38,078 nt of DNA from an uncultured Pseudomonadota bacterium (GCA_900317945.1 ONIT01000015.1:1-38078); one strand, 5' to 3'; positions 1-8,308 are shown, counted from the first letter of the stretch. A program made the numbers and translations. The notes: generated by a model from the sequence alone, not told the origin.

Positions 1-1
1 C

Positions 2-1127
2 GCGCTCCGCGAGGAGCAGCAGAAGAAGGGCGAGAAGCCCCGCTATGACGGCCACTGCCGCGACGATCACTCCGAGCACTCCCCGGACGAGCCGTATGTC
101 GTAAGGTTCAGGAACCCGACCGAGGGCACCGTGAAGTTTCACGACCTCATCCGCGGCGACATCGAGGTTGCGAACAGCGAGCTTGATGACCTCATCATCC
201 GCCGCACCGACGGAACCCCGACCTACAACTTCTGCGTCGTCATCGATGACGCCGACATGGGCATCACCCACGTCATCCGCGGCGAGGACCACATTAACAA
301 CACCCCGCGCCAGCAACACCCCGCGCCAGATCAACATCTACAAGGCGCTGGGGCTCCCAGTCCCTGAGTTCGCCCATGTCTCGATGATCCTGGGCGACGA
401 CGGCACCAAGCTCTCGAAGCGCCACGGCGCTGTGGGCGTCATGCAGTACCGCGATGACGGCTACCTCCCCGAGGCCCTCATCAACTACCTGGTGCGCCTC
501 GGCTGGGGCCACGGCGATCAGGAGATCTTCACCCTTGACGAGATGATTAAGCTCTTCAACGTGGAGAACGTCTCGAAGTCCGCGTCTGCCTTCAACACCA
601 AGAAGCTGATGTGGATGAACCAGCAGTACATGAAGATGCTGCCTCCCGAGCATGTCGCAGAGTACCTGAAGTGGCACATGGACAATCAGAAGATCGACCT
701 CTCGAACGGCCCCGCCCTTCCCGAGATCGTGAAGGCCTTCCGCGAGCGCACCCAGACCCTGAAGGAGATGGCCGAGAAGTCCCGCTACTTCTACGAGGAG
801 TACAAGGAGATCGATCCGAAGGCCGCCAAGAAGTGGTTCAAGAGCGACTCCGCCGATGCGCTTGAGCGCGTGAAGGCGAAGTTCGAGGCGCTTTCCGACT
901 GGAACGCCGATGAGCTGCAGAAGATCCTTGAGGGCACCGCAGCCGAGATGGGCGTCGGCATGGGCAAGGTCTGCATGCCGCTCCGCGTTGCTGTTACGGG
1001 CGGCGCCGTATCTCCTGAGATGAACGTTGTCCTTGAGCTCGTCGGAAAGGAGCGCGTCCTCTCGAGAGTCTCGAAGGTGATTGAGCTTCTGAAGGCAAAG
1101 GCGGCAGAGCAGCCTGCCGAGGCGTAA
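2..1127 (+). pseudogene. gltX: glutamate--tRNA ligase, 3' part, frame-broken by a 16-bp tandem duplication
   Basis: GltX charges tRNA-Glu with glutamate in the cytoplasm. The window opens inside the gene. Frame 2 reads catalytic-domain sequence up to HINNTPRQ (about 315); from about 330 the same protein continues in frame 3 with [14 protein letters not shown]. Both halves are clearly class I GluRS: the frame 3 part holds the KLSKR signature (the KMSKS equivalent, about 409-423) and the C-terminal anticodon-binding helices to the stop at 1127. The break is caused by two perfect adjacent copies of a 16-base unit (298-313 and 314-329); removing one copy restores [16 protein letters not shown]. 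GltX is normally essential, so this is either an assembly or sequencing error, a slippage variant, or a dead gene backed by a second GltX elsewhere. Identity is very sure; whether it is truly a pseudogene is not. Confidence 0.9.
298..329. repeat. perfect 16-bp tandem duplication inside gltX
   Basis: The unit caacaccccgcgccag occurs at 298-313 and again at 314-329 with no mismatch. The flanking bases differ, so the duplicated unit is exactly 16 bases. As 16 is not a multiple of three, it shifts the reading frame by one. Confidence 0.97.
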
Positions 1128-1144
1128 AGAGCATTATTTCCCCG

Positions 1145-1166
1145 GGGGACGCCCGTGAGCGTCCCC
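1145..1166 (+). terminator. hairpin after gltX (weak terminator)
   Basis: GGGGACGC (1145-1152) pairs perfectly with GCGTCCCC (1159-1166) around a six-base loop. Only a short pyrimidine stretch follows, not a real T-tract, so termination may be partial. The hairpin lies just before the next gene and makes an upstream GTG start at 1155, inside the loop, unlikely. Confidence 0.45.
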
Positions 1167-1181
1167 TCCTCCGGAGCAGAA

Positions 1182-2045
1182 ATGGAGAACCTCAAGTCCC
1201 GTCTTCCCGCGGTTTTCGCGGTCCTTTTCATCATCATCGCCTCAGCGTTCATCCTCTTTCCGAGCATCAAGTCCTCAGTGAAGTGGCTCTTCTCGGAGAG
1301 CGGGCAGTACCGCGTCGAGTACACGGCAGGCACTGTGGGGAAGATGTTCTTCTGCCCCAGTGGCGAGTGCGCCATAACCGGGTACGCGGCGGTGAGGTCC
1401 TATGCCGAGGGCACGGCGGGCGCGGTGCAGTTCGCGGCGACTGATCCCGGGATCGGATCGGGCGACAGCGTGCGGCTCTATGTCGCGGAGGGCGAGCCAC
1501 TCGCCTGGACCACTGCGCCGTATCTGCTCTTTGCCTTCATTTCCTGCATCATCCTCGCTCTTCCGGTGTTCCTCCTCTGGAGCCGGAAAAGGGCCATTGC
1601 GAGGGCGCTTATATCGGTGATGCTCTCCCTTGTGGCGACCCTCGTCTTCTGCTCGATGTACGCCTCGGGGAGCACCGTGAAGGAGCTTCGGCTCTTTTCC
1701 CCGTTCCTCTCGACCGTGGTCACCGGAACGGTTGACTCCGAGAAGCGGGTGGTCTCCTCCTGCGGGAAGGACGAGGAGTGCGCTAAGACCTATGTCTACT
1801 CAGTGAGCTTCAGTGACGGGACAAAGGTCAGGAGCGGCGCGCTCCTCCGCACGGACAGGGAGATGAAGCCCGGGGAGAAGGCCGAGTTCCGCTACGCGGA
1901 CTCCGCGCCTGACGTCGTCTTCGAGGGGAGCCGCATCTGGCTCTTCCCGCCCTTCGTATTCGTCCTCTTCTCCTTCTACGGCATCATCAGGCTGCAGAGG
2001 CTCAGCGAGGAGTACTCCAGAAAGGGCGCTCCTAAAAAATCCTGA
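1182..2045 (+). CDS. DUF3592-like multi-pass membrane protein
   Basis: Function unknown. The start at 1182 (MENLKSRLP) is chosen because GGAG lies six bases upstream; an in-frame GTG at 1155 sits in a hairpin loop. About 287 residues. There are four hydrophobic segments: one near the N-terminus, two in the middle (LLFAFISCIILALPVFLLW, then VMLSLVATLVFCSMY) and one near the C-terminus (FPPFVFVLFSFYGIIRL). The soluble stretch before the last segment (VTGTVDSEKRVVSSC, then PGEKAEFRYADSAPDVVF) resembles the small beta domain of DUF3592 proteins, and the first half (GSGDSVRLYVAEGEPLAW) may be a second copy. Paired cysteines in CGKDEEC suggest that this loop is outside the cytoplasm. The family call is pattern inference only. 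Confidence 0.7.
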   Translation: MENLKSRLPAVFAVLFIIIASAFILFPSIKSSVKWLFSESGQYRVEYTAGTVGKMFFCPSGECAITGYAAVRSYAEGTAGAVQFAATDPGIGSGDSVRLYVAEGEPLAWTTAPYLLFAFISCIILALPVFLLWSRKRAIARALISVMLSLVATLVFCSMYASGSTVKELRLFSPFLSTVVTGTVDSEKRVVSSCGKDEECAKTYVYSVSFSDGTKVRSGALLRTDREMKPGEKAEFRYADSAPDVVFEGSRIWLFPPFVFVLFSFYGIIRLQRLSEEYSRKGAPKKS

Positions 2046-2051
2046 AAACGC

Positions 2052-2079
2052 TTGACAGCGGTTTTACACCATGTATAAT
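2052..2079 (+). promoter_or_regulatory. sigma70 promoter of the tRNA-Ala gene
   Basis: TTGACA (2052-2057) and TATAAT (2074-2079) match both consensus hexamers, with a 16-bp spacer. The predicted start of transcription is about 2086, just before the tRNA at 2095. Confidence 0.88.
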
Positions 2080-2094
2080 ATCGCTGTCTTCTGT

Positions 2095-2170
<76 letters not shown>

Positions 2171-2271
2171 CTTCATTTCATTCTCAATCTCAGCTGCCCG
2201 TTCATCCGTTCTTTGGCCATTGTCGTTTTGTTTCCGGCTTTCCGGTATGGCGGCGGTAAGGACAGTTAACG

Positions 2272-2724
2272 ATGTCTCTCATGCGTCTGCTTCCGGCTTC
2301 AGCCATCCTCATGGCAGCCCTTTCGGGATGCTCGTATTTCCATTTCACCTCAAATGTCGCCCCGAGCCGCTTCAGCGAGTACTTCAAGGCCAGCGGCGTC
2401 GAGCCCCTCACCAAGGAGGACCTCATCAAGAGGGATGACTACGAGATCCTGGGAACGGTGAGCGGATCGTCCTGCCAGGAGACTGACCGCGACGCTCCGC
2501 CCAAAGAGAGGCTCGCGAGGAAGGCCCTGCTTGAGGCCGCGCATGACGCGGGCGCCGACGCGGCGGTCATGGACAGCTGCGTCGAGATGCGCGACAGCGC
2601 GATGTGCGTCCGGAGCATAGTCTGCTACGGCGAGGCCGTTAAGCTGAAGGGCAAGCCTCAGAAGGCCGCAGGGGAGAGCAGCCAGGAAGAGCAGGAGGAC
2701 AGCGGAGAAAAGTCCGATGACTGA
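2272..2724 (+). CDS. rcsF: RcsF-like outer-membrane lipoprotein (Rcs stress sensor)
   Basis: In enterobacteria RcsF is the outer-membrane lipoprotein that senses envelope damage and activates the Rcs phosphorelay. This 150-residue protein has a signal peptide ending in the lipobox LSGC, so Cys20 would be lipidated. The folded core (ILGTVSGSSCQETDRDAPP, then GADAAVMDSCVEMRDSAMC and IVCYGEAVKL) follows RcsF closely, including the four cysteines (SSC, DSC, MC, VC) that form its two disulfides. The tail after the core is acidic and low in complexity, an extension relative to E. coli RcsF (134 residues). The start at 2272 has AAGGA ten bases upstream. It overlaps trmO by 8 bp, the same gene pair as in E. 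coli, which supports the assignment. Whether a full Rcs system exists cannot be seen here. Confidence 0.82.
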   Translation: MSLMRLLPASAILMAALSGCSYFHFTSNVAPSRFSEYFKASGVEPLTKEDLIKRDDYEILGTVSGSSCQETDRDAPPKERLARKALLEAAHDAGADAAVMDSCVEMRDSAMCVRSIVCYGEAVKLKGKPQKAAGESSQEEQEDSGEKSDD

Positions 2725-3442
2725 GGCGGCCGCTGAGGCCTCTGAGCAGGAGGTTGCCATCTCGCCTGTCGGGATAATCGAGTCCCCCTACCGGGAGAAG
2801 TTCTCGGTCCCGAGGCAGAGCGGCCTTGCCTCCAATGTGTCATCGAGGATCCGGATCCTTCCTCCCTATGACACCGAGGATGCCTTCAGGGGCATCGGGG
2901 AGTTCTCGCACCTCTGGCTCATCTTCGGCTTCTCCCTAATCGAGGATCACTCCTTCAGGCCGCTCGTGAGGCCCCCGCGCCTCGGCGGCAACACCAGGGT
3001 CGGGGTATTCGCGTCGAGGAGCCCGTTCCGCCCGAACTCTCTGGGGCTCTCGTCCGTCCGGAACGGCGGCGTCTCGCGTGATGGAGGGAAGCTTTACCTC
3101 ACGGTATTCGGTGCGGATCTCGTCTCCGGCACTCCCGTCTACGACATCAAGCCCTATATCAGGTTCTCGGACTCGCACCCGGACGCGGTATCGGGCTTTG
3201 CGAGGGAGGAGCCCGTGAGGCTCGAGGTGAGGTTCTCTGATGAGGCGCTTTCGGAGCTTGAGGCCCTGGGGCGCCTTGGCATCAGGGCGGAGGCGGAGGA
3301 GATCCTCTCCTATGATCCGCGTCCCGCCTATCAGCACGAGAGCGGGAGAGTCTACGGCGTGAGGCTCTGGGACCTCAATTTCCGCTATACCATTGAAAAC
3401 GGCCTTGTAAGCGTCACGTCCGTTGATAAGTCCCCTGACTGA
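2717..3442 (+). CDS. trmO: tRNA (adenine(37)-N6)-methyltransferase TrmO
   Basis: TrmO (YaeB/TsaA) uses S-adenosylmethionine to methylate N6 of t6A37 in tRNA-Thr, which improves decoding of ACY codons. The 241-residue protein begins with the family pattern (ISPVGIIESPYREKFSVPRQ), then HLWLIFGF, the strongly conserved core VFASRSPFRPNSLGLSSV, and DIKPYIRFSD near the middle. The C-terminal part is the usual TrmO extension. The start codon lies 8 bp inside the rcsF-like gene, with GGAG upstream in its coding sequence, so translation is probably coupled. The stop is 3 bp from the end of the convergent minus-strand gene. Confidence 0.93.
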   Translation: MTEAAAEASEQEVAISPVGIIESPYREKFSVPRQSGLASNVSSRIRILPPYDTEDAFRGIGEFSHLWLIFGFSLIEDHSFRPLVRPPRLGGNTRVGVFASRSPFRPNSLGLSSVRNGGVSRDGGKLYLTVFGADLVSGTPVYDIKPYIRFSDSHPDAVSGFAREEPVRLEVRFSDEALSELEALGRLGIRAEAEEILSYDPRPAYQHESGRVYGVRLWDLNFRYTIENGLVSVTSVDKSPD

Positions 3443-3445
3443 CCT

Positions 3446-4264
3446 CTAGGGACGGGAGACTGTTCCAGGCTCCTCTCTGTACTTCCCGAAGAGCTCCGCG
3501 GTCCCCGGATCAAGGAGCCTCAGGAGCGCAAGCGGCGCGGGAAGCGGCAGGAGAATTCTGTTCCCGGCTGCTTCCCTCACGATTTCGCGGAGCGTTCTCA
3601 TCTGATGGGGCATCCGCGCCCCATTCAGTGAATCTGTCCCGGGTAGCGAGGAGAGGAATGAGGCGGAGTCCTCCGCCGCCGTCACGGGAAGCTTTTCCTC
3701 AGGTAAGAAAAAGGGCATCAGGCGGAGACGGGCAAATTTCCGGAGCACGGGCAGCATGCCGCGGCTACCGAGAATCAAGGGGAACCTCACGAAGACCGGG
3801 CTGATGCCTTCCGCGCTCAGAGCCTTGCGGGCCTCCGCCTCCAGGCTGTCCCGGAACTCCCGGAGGAGCCTGCTCCCGTCTGACACGATCGCGGACGCGG
3901 CGAAGAACGGCGCCGGGGCCCTGAGGAGCGCGGCTGCCTTCATCATGAGTCCGACCCGTCCATGGGCATTTGCCGCGAGGCTGCCGCGGGTTATCCTCCT
4001 GCTGTTTACCGGCTCCCCGGCGAGCGCGAACACCGCGTCAGCCTCCACTGTGCCGCGGGAGGCTTCAGCGTCGCTCATCCTGATGACAGCTTCGCCAGGT
4101 TCCGGCTCCAGCGGGAGCGAGCCCCCGGAGAGTAGGGTGATCCTGCACCCGGGATACCTCTTCCTGAGGTCAAGCCGCAGGGCTTTACCTGTCATGCCGG
4201 ATCCTCCGGCAACAAGGAATGACCTTCCTCCGGAGATGGCGGTCATAGTGCTGGTGCCGGGCAT
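3446..4264 (-). CDS. SDR39U1/YfcH-type NAD(P)-binding epimerase-like protein, divergent
   Basis: Extended short-chain dehydrogenases of the SDR39U1 (YfcH, TIGR01777) type bind NADP(H); their substrate is not well established. Here the nucleotide-binding turn is VAGGSGMTG near the N-terminus, followed by ALAGEPVNSRRITRGSL, which matches the family's LAGEPI...RW block, and FFAASAI. The usual GYYG segment after SASAI and its neighbourhood are missing, and the C-terminal DUF1731 region is shortened (272 residues against about 300). It may therefore be a degenerate or altered enzyme. The start at 4264 has GGAG seven bases upstream; a longer form from a TTG at 4312 has a poor ribosome site. The gene converges on trmO with 3 bp between stops. 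Confidence 0.75.
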   Translation of the reverse strand: MPGTSTMTAISGGRSFLVAGGSGMTGKALRLDLRKRYPGCRITLLSGGSLPLEPEPGEAVIRMSDAEASRGTVEADAVFALAGEPVNSRRITRGSLAANAHGRVGLMMKAAALLRAPAPFFAASAIVSDGSRLLREFRDSLEAEARKALSAEGISPVFVRFPLILGSRGMLPVLRKFARLRLMPFFLPEEKLPVTAAEDSASFLSSLPGTDSLNGARMPHQMRTLREIVREAAGNRILLPLPAPLALLRLLDPGTAELFGKYREEPGTVSRP

Positions 4265-4351
4265 GCCCGGAGCTCCGGCTTCAGTCAGTAATTTGTCCAA
4301 TTTGTAATCCAATTCTTCACACGTTTCACGTTTTGTGAACTCCCGCTATAT

Positions 4352-4357
4352 TAAAAT
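4352..4357 (+). promoter_or_regulatory. candidate -10 box for the RCC1-repeat lipoprotein gene
   Basis: TAAAAT at 4352-4357 lies 26 bp before the start codon. No good -35 box stands at 16-18 bp. An inverted repeat TTCAC-5-GTGAA lies just upstream (about 4325-4339) and could be an operator. This is pattern evidence only. Confidence 0.3.
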
Positions 4358-4383
4358 ATCACCGGTATTTTTTCGGGGGCACT

Positions 4384-6381
4384 ATGAAATATTCATATAT
4401 CTGTCTGCCGCTCATCGCGGCTGCATTTATAGCCGGGTGCGGTGACGACGAGGCTGCGCCTCAGCCTGCGGCCGCTGCCGGCAAGACTGCCGCAGCAAGC
4501 GTTGCCGCAGACCGCGCCGGCGCTGCAGGCGCCGAGCAGGCTGCTAAGGTTAAAAGGGAGTCAGAGGACGCCAGATGGAAGCGCCTGCTCTCAAAGCCTC
4601 TTCCTGTTGGCGTCGAGGCCTCAAGAACTGAGGGCGACACCGGCGGAGTCACCCTGAAGATAGACAATGCCTATGATCTGCAGGCCTACCGCGCCGAGTT
4701 CTCGACCATCAGCGTCTGCGTCGCGGATGACTGCCAGAAGCCCACGGAGTCCGAGGACGGAAAGACCGCAACCTTCGAGTGCAAGAACAAGAAGGGCAGC
4801 TACTGCAGCAACGTCTACGACGTAAAGGTCTGCCTGATGGCCGATGTCGACACCACGAGGGCCTGCGGCACCAGGAGGATCGACTTCGGCGGCGACATCA
4901 TGGCGAGGACCGTCTCGGTCGGCTATGAGCACGCCTGCTCCCTGAGCCTTGACGGCACCGCCACCTGCTGGGGACGCCCGAAGGCCTACACCAACGCGGA
5001 CAAGAGCACCCCGAACGGGCAGAAGTTCCGCTTCATCACCGCCTCGCGCTTCATGGACATGACCTGCGGCGTCAGCATGAAGAATGAGCTCAAGTGCTAC
5101 GGCGATGACGCGGCGCGCTTTGACTTCACCGGCATCCCTGAGATCAAGAGCGTCGAGCTCGGCTACAATTCGCTCTGCTGGGTCAACGTAACCTCCTTCG
5201 CGGACTGCCGCGTCGCGAAGGGCGAGCCCATCCAGGGAGCCGCCTTCATGAGGCAGTCTGACCACATGAACGGCACTCAGGACATCAAGCAGATCAGCAT
5301 GGACCGCTTCTACTCCGTCGCCCTGAACTACCGCGGGCGCCTGCGCTTCTACGGCTACGACATGGATCTTGAGCGCGCCAAGACCGCGCAGCAGTACCTC
5401 TCGACTGTTGAGGGCGTCTCCAACGTGAAGAGCGTCAGCGCCGGAAACGACGTGATCTGCGTCATCGCCGGGGCGCAGAACCTCACCACCTGCTACGGCC
5501 CGCAGAAGGACTTCGCCTTCGGCGGCAGGAAGTTCGTCAACGTGCAGGATGCCGAGCAGGTGAGCGTCGGGCAGCAGAGCGCCTGCGTGGTATTCAAATC
5601 AAACGGCCAGAGCCGCGTAACCTGCGATGGCCTGCCGCAGTATTTCTCGGGGCTTAAGGAAGGCACTCCCGCGATTTACGTCTCCCAGGGTCCGAACCAG
5701 GTCTGCATCATCAACCCCCGCCATGTGGTTGAGTGCTACGGCACCGACTTCTACCACAACGGCATAAACTCGGTTCCGAAGAACCCTGACGTTCCCTACG
5801 AGCCCTCGTCATTTGTCCGCTTCGGCCTTGCTCTCCCTGATACCGCGGTGGAAAAGCTCGCTGCTGACTACGGCAATGTTCCTCCGGAGCCCTCCTGCAG
5901 CGTCGACGCGAAGGGGAAGGAGATTGTCTGCCGCATCTACAAGATGGATGACATGCAGGGCAAGATCAAGGTCAAGGCCTCCTTCGAGTACAACGGCTTC
6001 AGCCCGGTAATCAAGGATGCCCGCGGCAAGGTCATGGAGTCAGGCGAGGCAGAGCTCAGGATGCAGCCCCAGACCCCGATCCAGGTCACTGACGCCTCTG
6101 GCGCCACCACCCGCTGGACGCTCCGAATGGTTCAGCTGATGCGCCATGAGAAGACCTTCTCCGTGAAGGAGAAGTGGACTCCGGAGATGGGCAAGACCTC
6201 CGACTTCATCTGCATCTGGAAGTTCGATGACGGCGCCACCGAGATGAAGAGCTGCGCCGAGGATGTCACCCATGTGTTCCTCACTGACCTCGTAAGCGCC
6301 GGAAAGAACGAGGGCGCGAGCGTCGAGGCCGCCTCCGCTGACTTCATCGAGGACGGCACCGAGAGGAAGTTCAGGTTCTGA
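4384..6381 (+). CDS. lipoprotein with RCC1-like beta-propeller repeats
   Basis: The exact function is unknown. The 665-residue protein has a signal peptide with lipobox IAGC (Cys19), then an Ala-rich spacer (about 25-60), an N-terminal domain with several cysteines (about 75-170) and a run of RCC1-like blades: SVGYEHACSLSLDGTATCWG, then MTCGVSMKNELKCYG, VSAGNDVICVIAGAQNLTTC, VSVGQQSACVVFKSNG and VCIINPRHVVECYG. Each blade has a cysteine pair, as in extracytoplasmic bacterial RCC1 proteins. The C-terminal ~170 residues look like one or two beta-sandwich domains. It is therefore predicted to be a lipid-anchored envelope protein, perhaps a binding scaffold. Its stop overlaps the pseF start by one base, so it is co-translated with a pseudaminic acid gene and may act in the same surface-glycan process; this link is inference. 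Confidence 0.8.
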   Translation: MKYSYICLPLIAAAFIAGCGDDEAAPQPAAAAGKTAAASVAADRAGAAGAEQAAKVKRESEDARWKRLLSKPLPVGVEASRTEGDTGGVTLKIDNAYDLQAYRAEFSTISVCVADDCQKPTESEDGKTATFECKNKKGSYCSNVYDVKVCLMADVDTTRACGTRRIDFGGDIMARTVSVGYEHACSLSLDGTATCWGRPKAYTNADKSTPNGQKFRFITASRFMDMTCGVSMKNELKCYGDDAARFDFTGIPEIKSVELGYNSLCWVNVTSFADCRVAKGEPIQGAAFMRQSDHMNGTQDIKQISMDRFYSVALNYRGRLRFYGYDMDLERAKTAQQYLSTVEGVSNVKSVSAGNDVICVIAGAQNLTTCYGPQKDFAFGGRKFVNVQDAEQVSVGQQSACVVFKSNGQSRVTCDGLPQYFSGLKEGTPAIYVSQGPNQVCIINPRHVVECYGTDFYHNGINSVPKNPDVPYEPSSFVRFGLALPDTAVEKLAADYGNVPPEPSCSVDAKGKEIVCRIYKMDDMQGKIKVKASFEYNGFSPVIKDARGKVMESGEAELRMQPQTPIQVTDASGATTRWTLRMVQLMRHEKTFSVKEKWTPEMGKTSDFICIWKFDDGATEMKSCAEDVTHVFLTDLVSAGKNEGASVEAASADFIEDGTERKFRF

Positions 6382-7097
6382 TGGCCATAGCCGTTATCCC
6401 GGCACGCGGTGGATCGAAGAGGATCCCCCGGAAGAACGTGAGGCCTTTCGCGGGCGCCCCGATGATAAGCTATCCAATCAGGGCGGCCCTCGGAAGCGGC
6501 GCCGTGGAGAGCGTGTTCGTCACGACTGACGATCCGGAAATCGCCGCAGCCGCTGAGAAGTACGGGGCGAAGGCCCCGTTCCTCCGCAGCGCTGAGCTCT
6601 CCGGTGACTTCGTGACGAGCACCGAGGCGGTTGCCGACGCGGTGAGGCGCCTCAGGGCTCTCGGCGAGGATGTCTCCGAGGTGCTCTGCATCTACGCGAC
6701 CGCTCCATTTGCGGAGCCCTCTGACATCACCGGATCCTACCGGCTCTGGAGGGAGTCGGGCGCCGACTACTGCATCTCAATGTGCGCCTACGACTTCCCC
6801 TGGCAGAGGGCCTGCCGCATAGGCGCGGACGGGCTTGCCGTGCCGGTCGACCGCAGGTCAATCATGATGCGGAGCCAGGATCTTGAGCCCCGCTACCATG
6901 ACGCAGGCGCGTTCTACTGGGCCTCAGGTGACGTATGGATGTCGGGGAAGTCTCCCTGGGAGACCTCCGCCGCCGCGTTCCTCCTCCCGGAGGAGCGGGT
7001 ACTTGACATCGACACGCCGGAGGACTTCCGGAAGGCGGAGCTGATGTACCTTGCGATGCACGGCTCAGATCCAAAGCCAGGCACAGGGCAGCCGTAA
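6381..7097 (+). CDS. pseF: pseudaminic acid cytidylyltransferase PseF
   Basis: PseF activates pseudaminic acid with CTP, giving CMP-pseudaminic acid, the donor used on flagellin, LPS or capsule. The 238-residue protein starts with the CMP-sugar synthetase signature AVIPARGGSKRIPRKNVR, continues with VFVTTDDPEIAAAAEKYGA, CIYATAPFAEPSDI and ISMCAYDFPWQRA, and ends with the PseF-type DAGAFYWA and VLDIDTPEDF blocks. NeuA-type cytidylyltransferases share the first motif, but the FYW block and the neighbours pseG and pseI favour PseF. The start codon shares one base with the stop of the upstream lipoprotein (TGATG). An intrinsic terminator follows. Confidence 0.9.
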   Translation: MAIAVIPARGGSKRIPRKNVRPFAGAPMISYPIRAALGSGAVESVFVTTDDPEIAAAAEKYGAKAPFLRSAELSGDFVTSTEAVADAVRRLRALGEDVSEVLCIYATAPFAEPSDITGSYRLWRESGADYCISMCAYDFPWQRACRIGADGLAVPVDRRSIMMRSQDLEPRYHDAGAFYWASGDVWMSGKSPWETSAAAFLLPEERVLDIDTPEDFRKAELMYLAMHGSDPKPGTGQP

Positions 7098-7108
7098 ACG
7101 TTTCATGA

Positions 7109-7134
7109 GGCCTCACGCAGAGGCCATTTTTTAC
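7109..7134 (+). terminator. intrinsic terminator after pseF
   Basis: GGCCTC (7109-7114) pairs with GAGGCC (7120-7125) around a five-base loop, followed by ATTTTTT. It separates the lipoprotein-pseF pair from pseG. A second hairpin, AGAGGG/CCCTCT, lies at about 7135-7152 before the pseG ribosome site. Confidence 0.75.
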
Positions 7135-7169
7135 AGAGGGGCCTTTCCCTCTTCCTCAGGAGATCCCGC

Positions 7170-8228
7170 ATGAGCTTGTGGCAGAACAGGAAAATGGAAA
7201 TGGCCGGACTCTATTTCATGTTCCGGGCGGATCCTCAGATCGGAACGGGGCACCTTTTCCGCTGCTGCAAGATCGCCGACTTCATCCGGAGAAAGTACGG
7301 CATCCGCTTTGCCTTCAACCTCACCGGCGGGGTGCGCCCGGAGACCAGGCGCCTCCTTGAGGGGCGGAGGGTCTTCTCCATGGGGACCCATGTCGAGAAG
7401 CTTCCCTGCTTCAGCGACCGCCCGGCGCTCATCGTCCTTGACGACTACTCGATAGGCTTTGAGGAGGAGCTGAAAATCCGCGAGAGCTCCTACCGGCTCA
7501 TCGTCATCGACGATCTCATGAGGAAGCACTCCTGCGACGTCCTCATCGACGGGAACATCCTGCGGACTCCCGAGGACTACGCTGCGTCCGCGGAGACGGT
7601 CGGGAAAATGTGCTGCGGCCCGGAGTACTCGCTCGTTGAGAGGAAGTTCATCAGGGCGCGGCGTCCGAGGACTCCCCCGTTCAGGAGGTGCCTCGTGTCG
7701 TTCGGCGGGAGCGATCCGCAGCACTGCCTCAGGTCATTCGTGAGGACCATGGCGTCAGACGCGAGGTTCAGGCGCTTCCGCTTCGAGATTGTGAGCGGCC
7801 CCATGAACGGCGACCATGCCGCTGTGCTCAGGATGCTCCTGGAGTCGGATCTCGACTGGAACATCAGGAAGAGCACGGAGTTCATGCCGGATCTCATGCA
7901 GGAGGCGGACTTCGCGGTAGGCGCGGGCGGCGGCATGTTCCTGGAGCGCGTCGCGGCCTGCCTGCCCTCCATTACCGTGAGCGAGGCCGACAACCAGAGC
8001 TGCAACATCGAGGCCGCGAGGAAGAAGAACCTCTCGCTGGTCCTTGATGAGGCAGCTCTCTCTGACGCCGACGCGCTTCTCGCCGCCTTCGCTGAGCTTG
8101 AGAGGAACGCTCCCCTTTATGAGCAGAACAGCAGGGATCTTATCGACGGCTCGGGCATCGCGCGGGTCGCGAAGGCTATCCGGGAAAGCATTGACGGGAC
8201 TCTGGATCTCGTCTATCCGCAGTGCTAG
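7170..8228 (+). CDS. pseG: UDP-2,4-diacetamido-2,4,6-trideoxy-beta-L-altropyranose hydrolase PseG
   Basis: PseG removes UDP from UDP-2,4-diacetamido-2,4,6-trideoxy-beta-L-altrose, giving the six-carbon substrate that PseI condenses with phosphoenolpyruvate. It is a GT-B-fold, MurG-like hydrolase. Family blocks in order: FRADPQIGTGHLFRCCKIAD (the GTGH holds the likely catalytic His, about residue 28), IVLDDYSIGFEEELK, IVIDDLMRKHSCDVLIDGN, GPEYSLVERKF, VSFGGSDPQ and VGAGGGMFLERVAACLPSI followed by NQ. Length is 352 residues, close to known PseG. The start at 7170 has AGGAG about eight bases upstream; MEMAGLYF at 7197 is the alternative. An ATG-to-stop span of 73 bp with a terminator separates it from pseF. 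Confidence 0.9.
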   Translation: MSLWQNRKMEMAGLYFMFRADPQIGTGHLFRCCKIADFIRRKYGIRFAFNLTGGVRPETRRLLEGRRVFSMGTHVEKLPCFSDRPALIVLDDYSIGFEEELKIRESSYRLIVIDDLMRKHSCDVLIDGNILRTPEDYAASAETVGKMCCGPEYSLVERKFIRARRPRTPPFRRCLVSFGGSDPQHCLRSFVRTMASDARFRRFRFEIVSGPMNGDHAAVLRMLLESDLDWNIRKSTEFMPDLMQEADFAVGAGGGMFLERVAACLPSITVSEADNQSCNIEAARKKNLSLVLDEAALSDADALLAAFAELERNAPLYEQNSRDLIDGSGIARVAKAIRESIDGTLDLVYPQC

Positions 8229-8308
8229 CGCTCCCCGTGGAGCCCCGGGATGCGCGCGGATGTGCGCTTCCTCACGATGATTCCCGGCTGTTTTTCGTAC
8301 AATCAGAC

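Noticed and set aside
4314..4339. TTCACA...TGTGAA inverted repeat before the RCC1 lipoprotein gene considered as a CRP site
   Set aside because: The half-sites are in the opposite orientation to the CRP consensus TGTGA-N6-TCACA and the spacing is wrong.
6381..7097. Alternative identity as NeuA (CMP-sialic acid synthetase)
   Set aside because: The FYW block and the adjoining pseG and PseI-type synthase favour the pseudaminic acid pathway.
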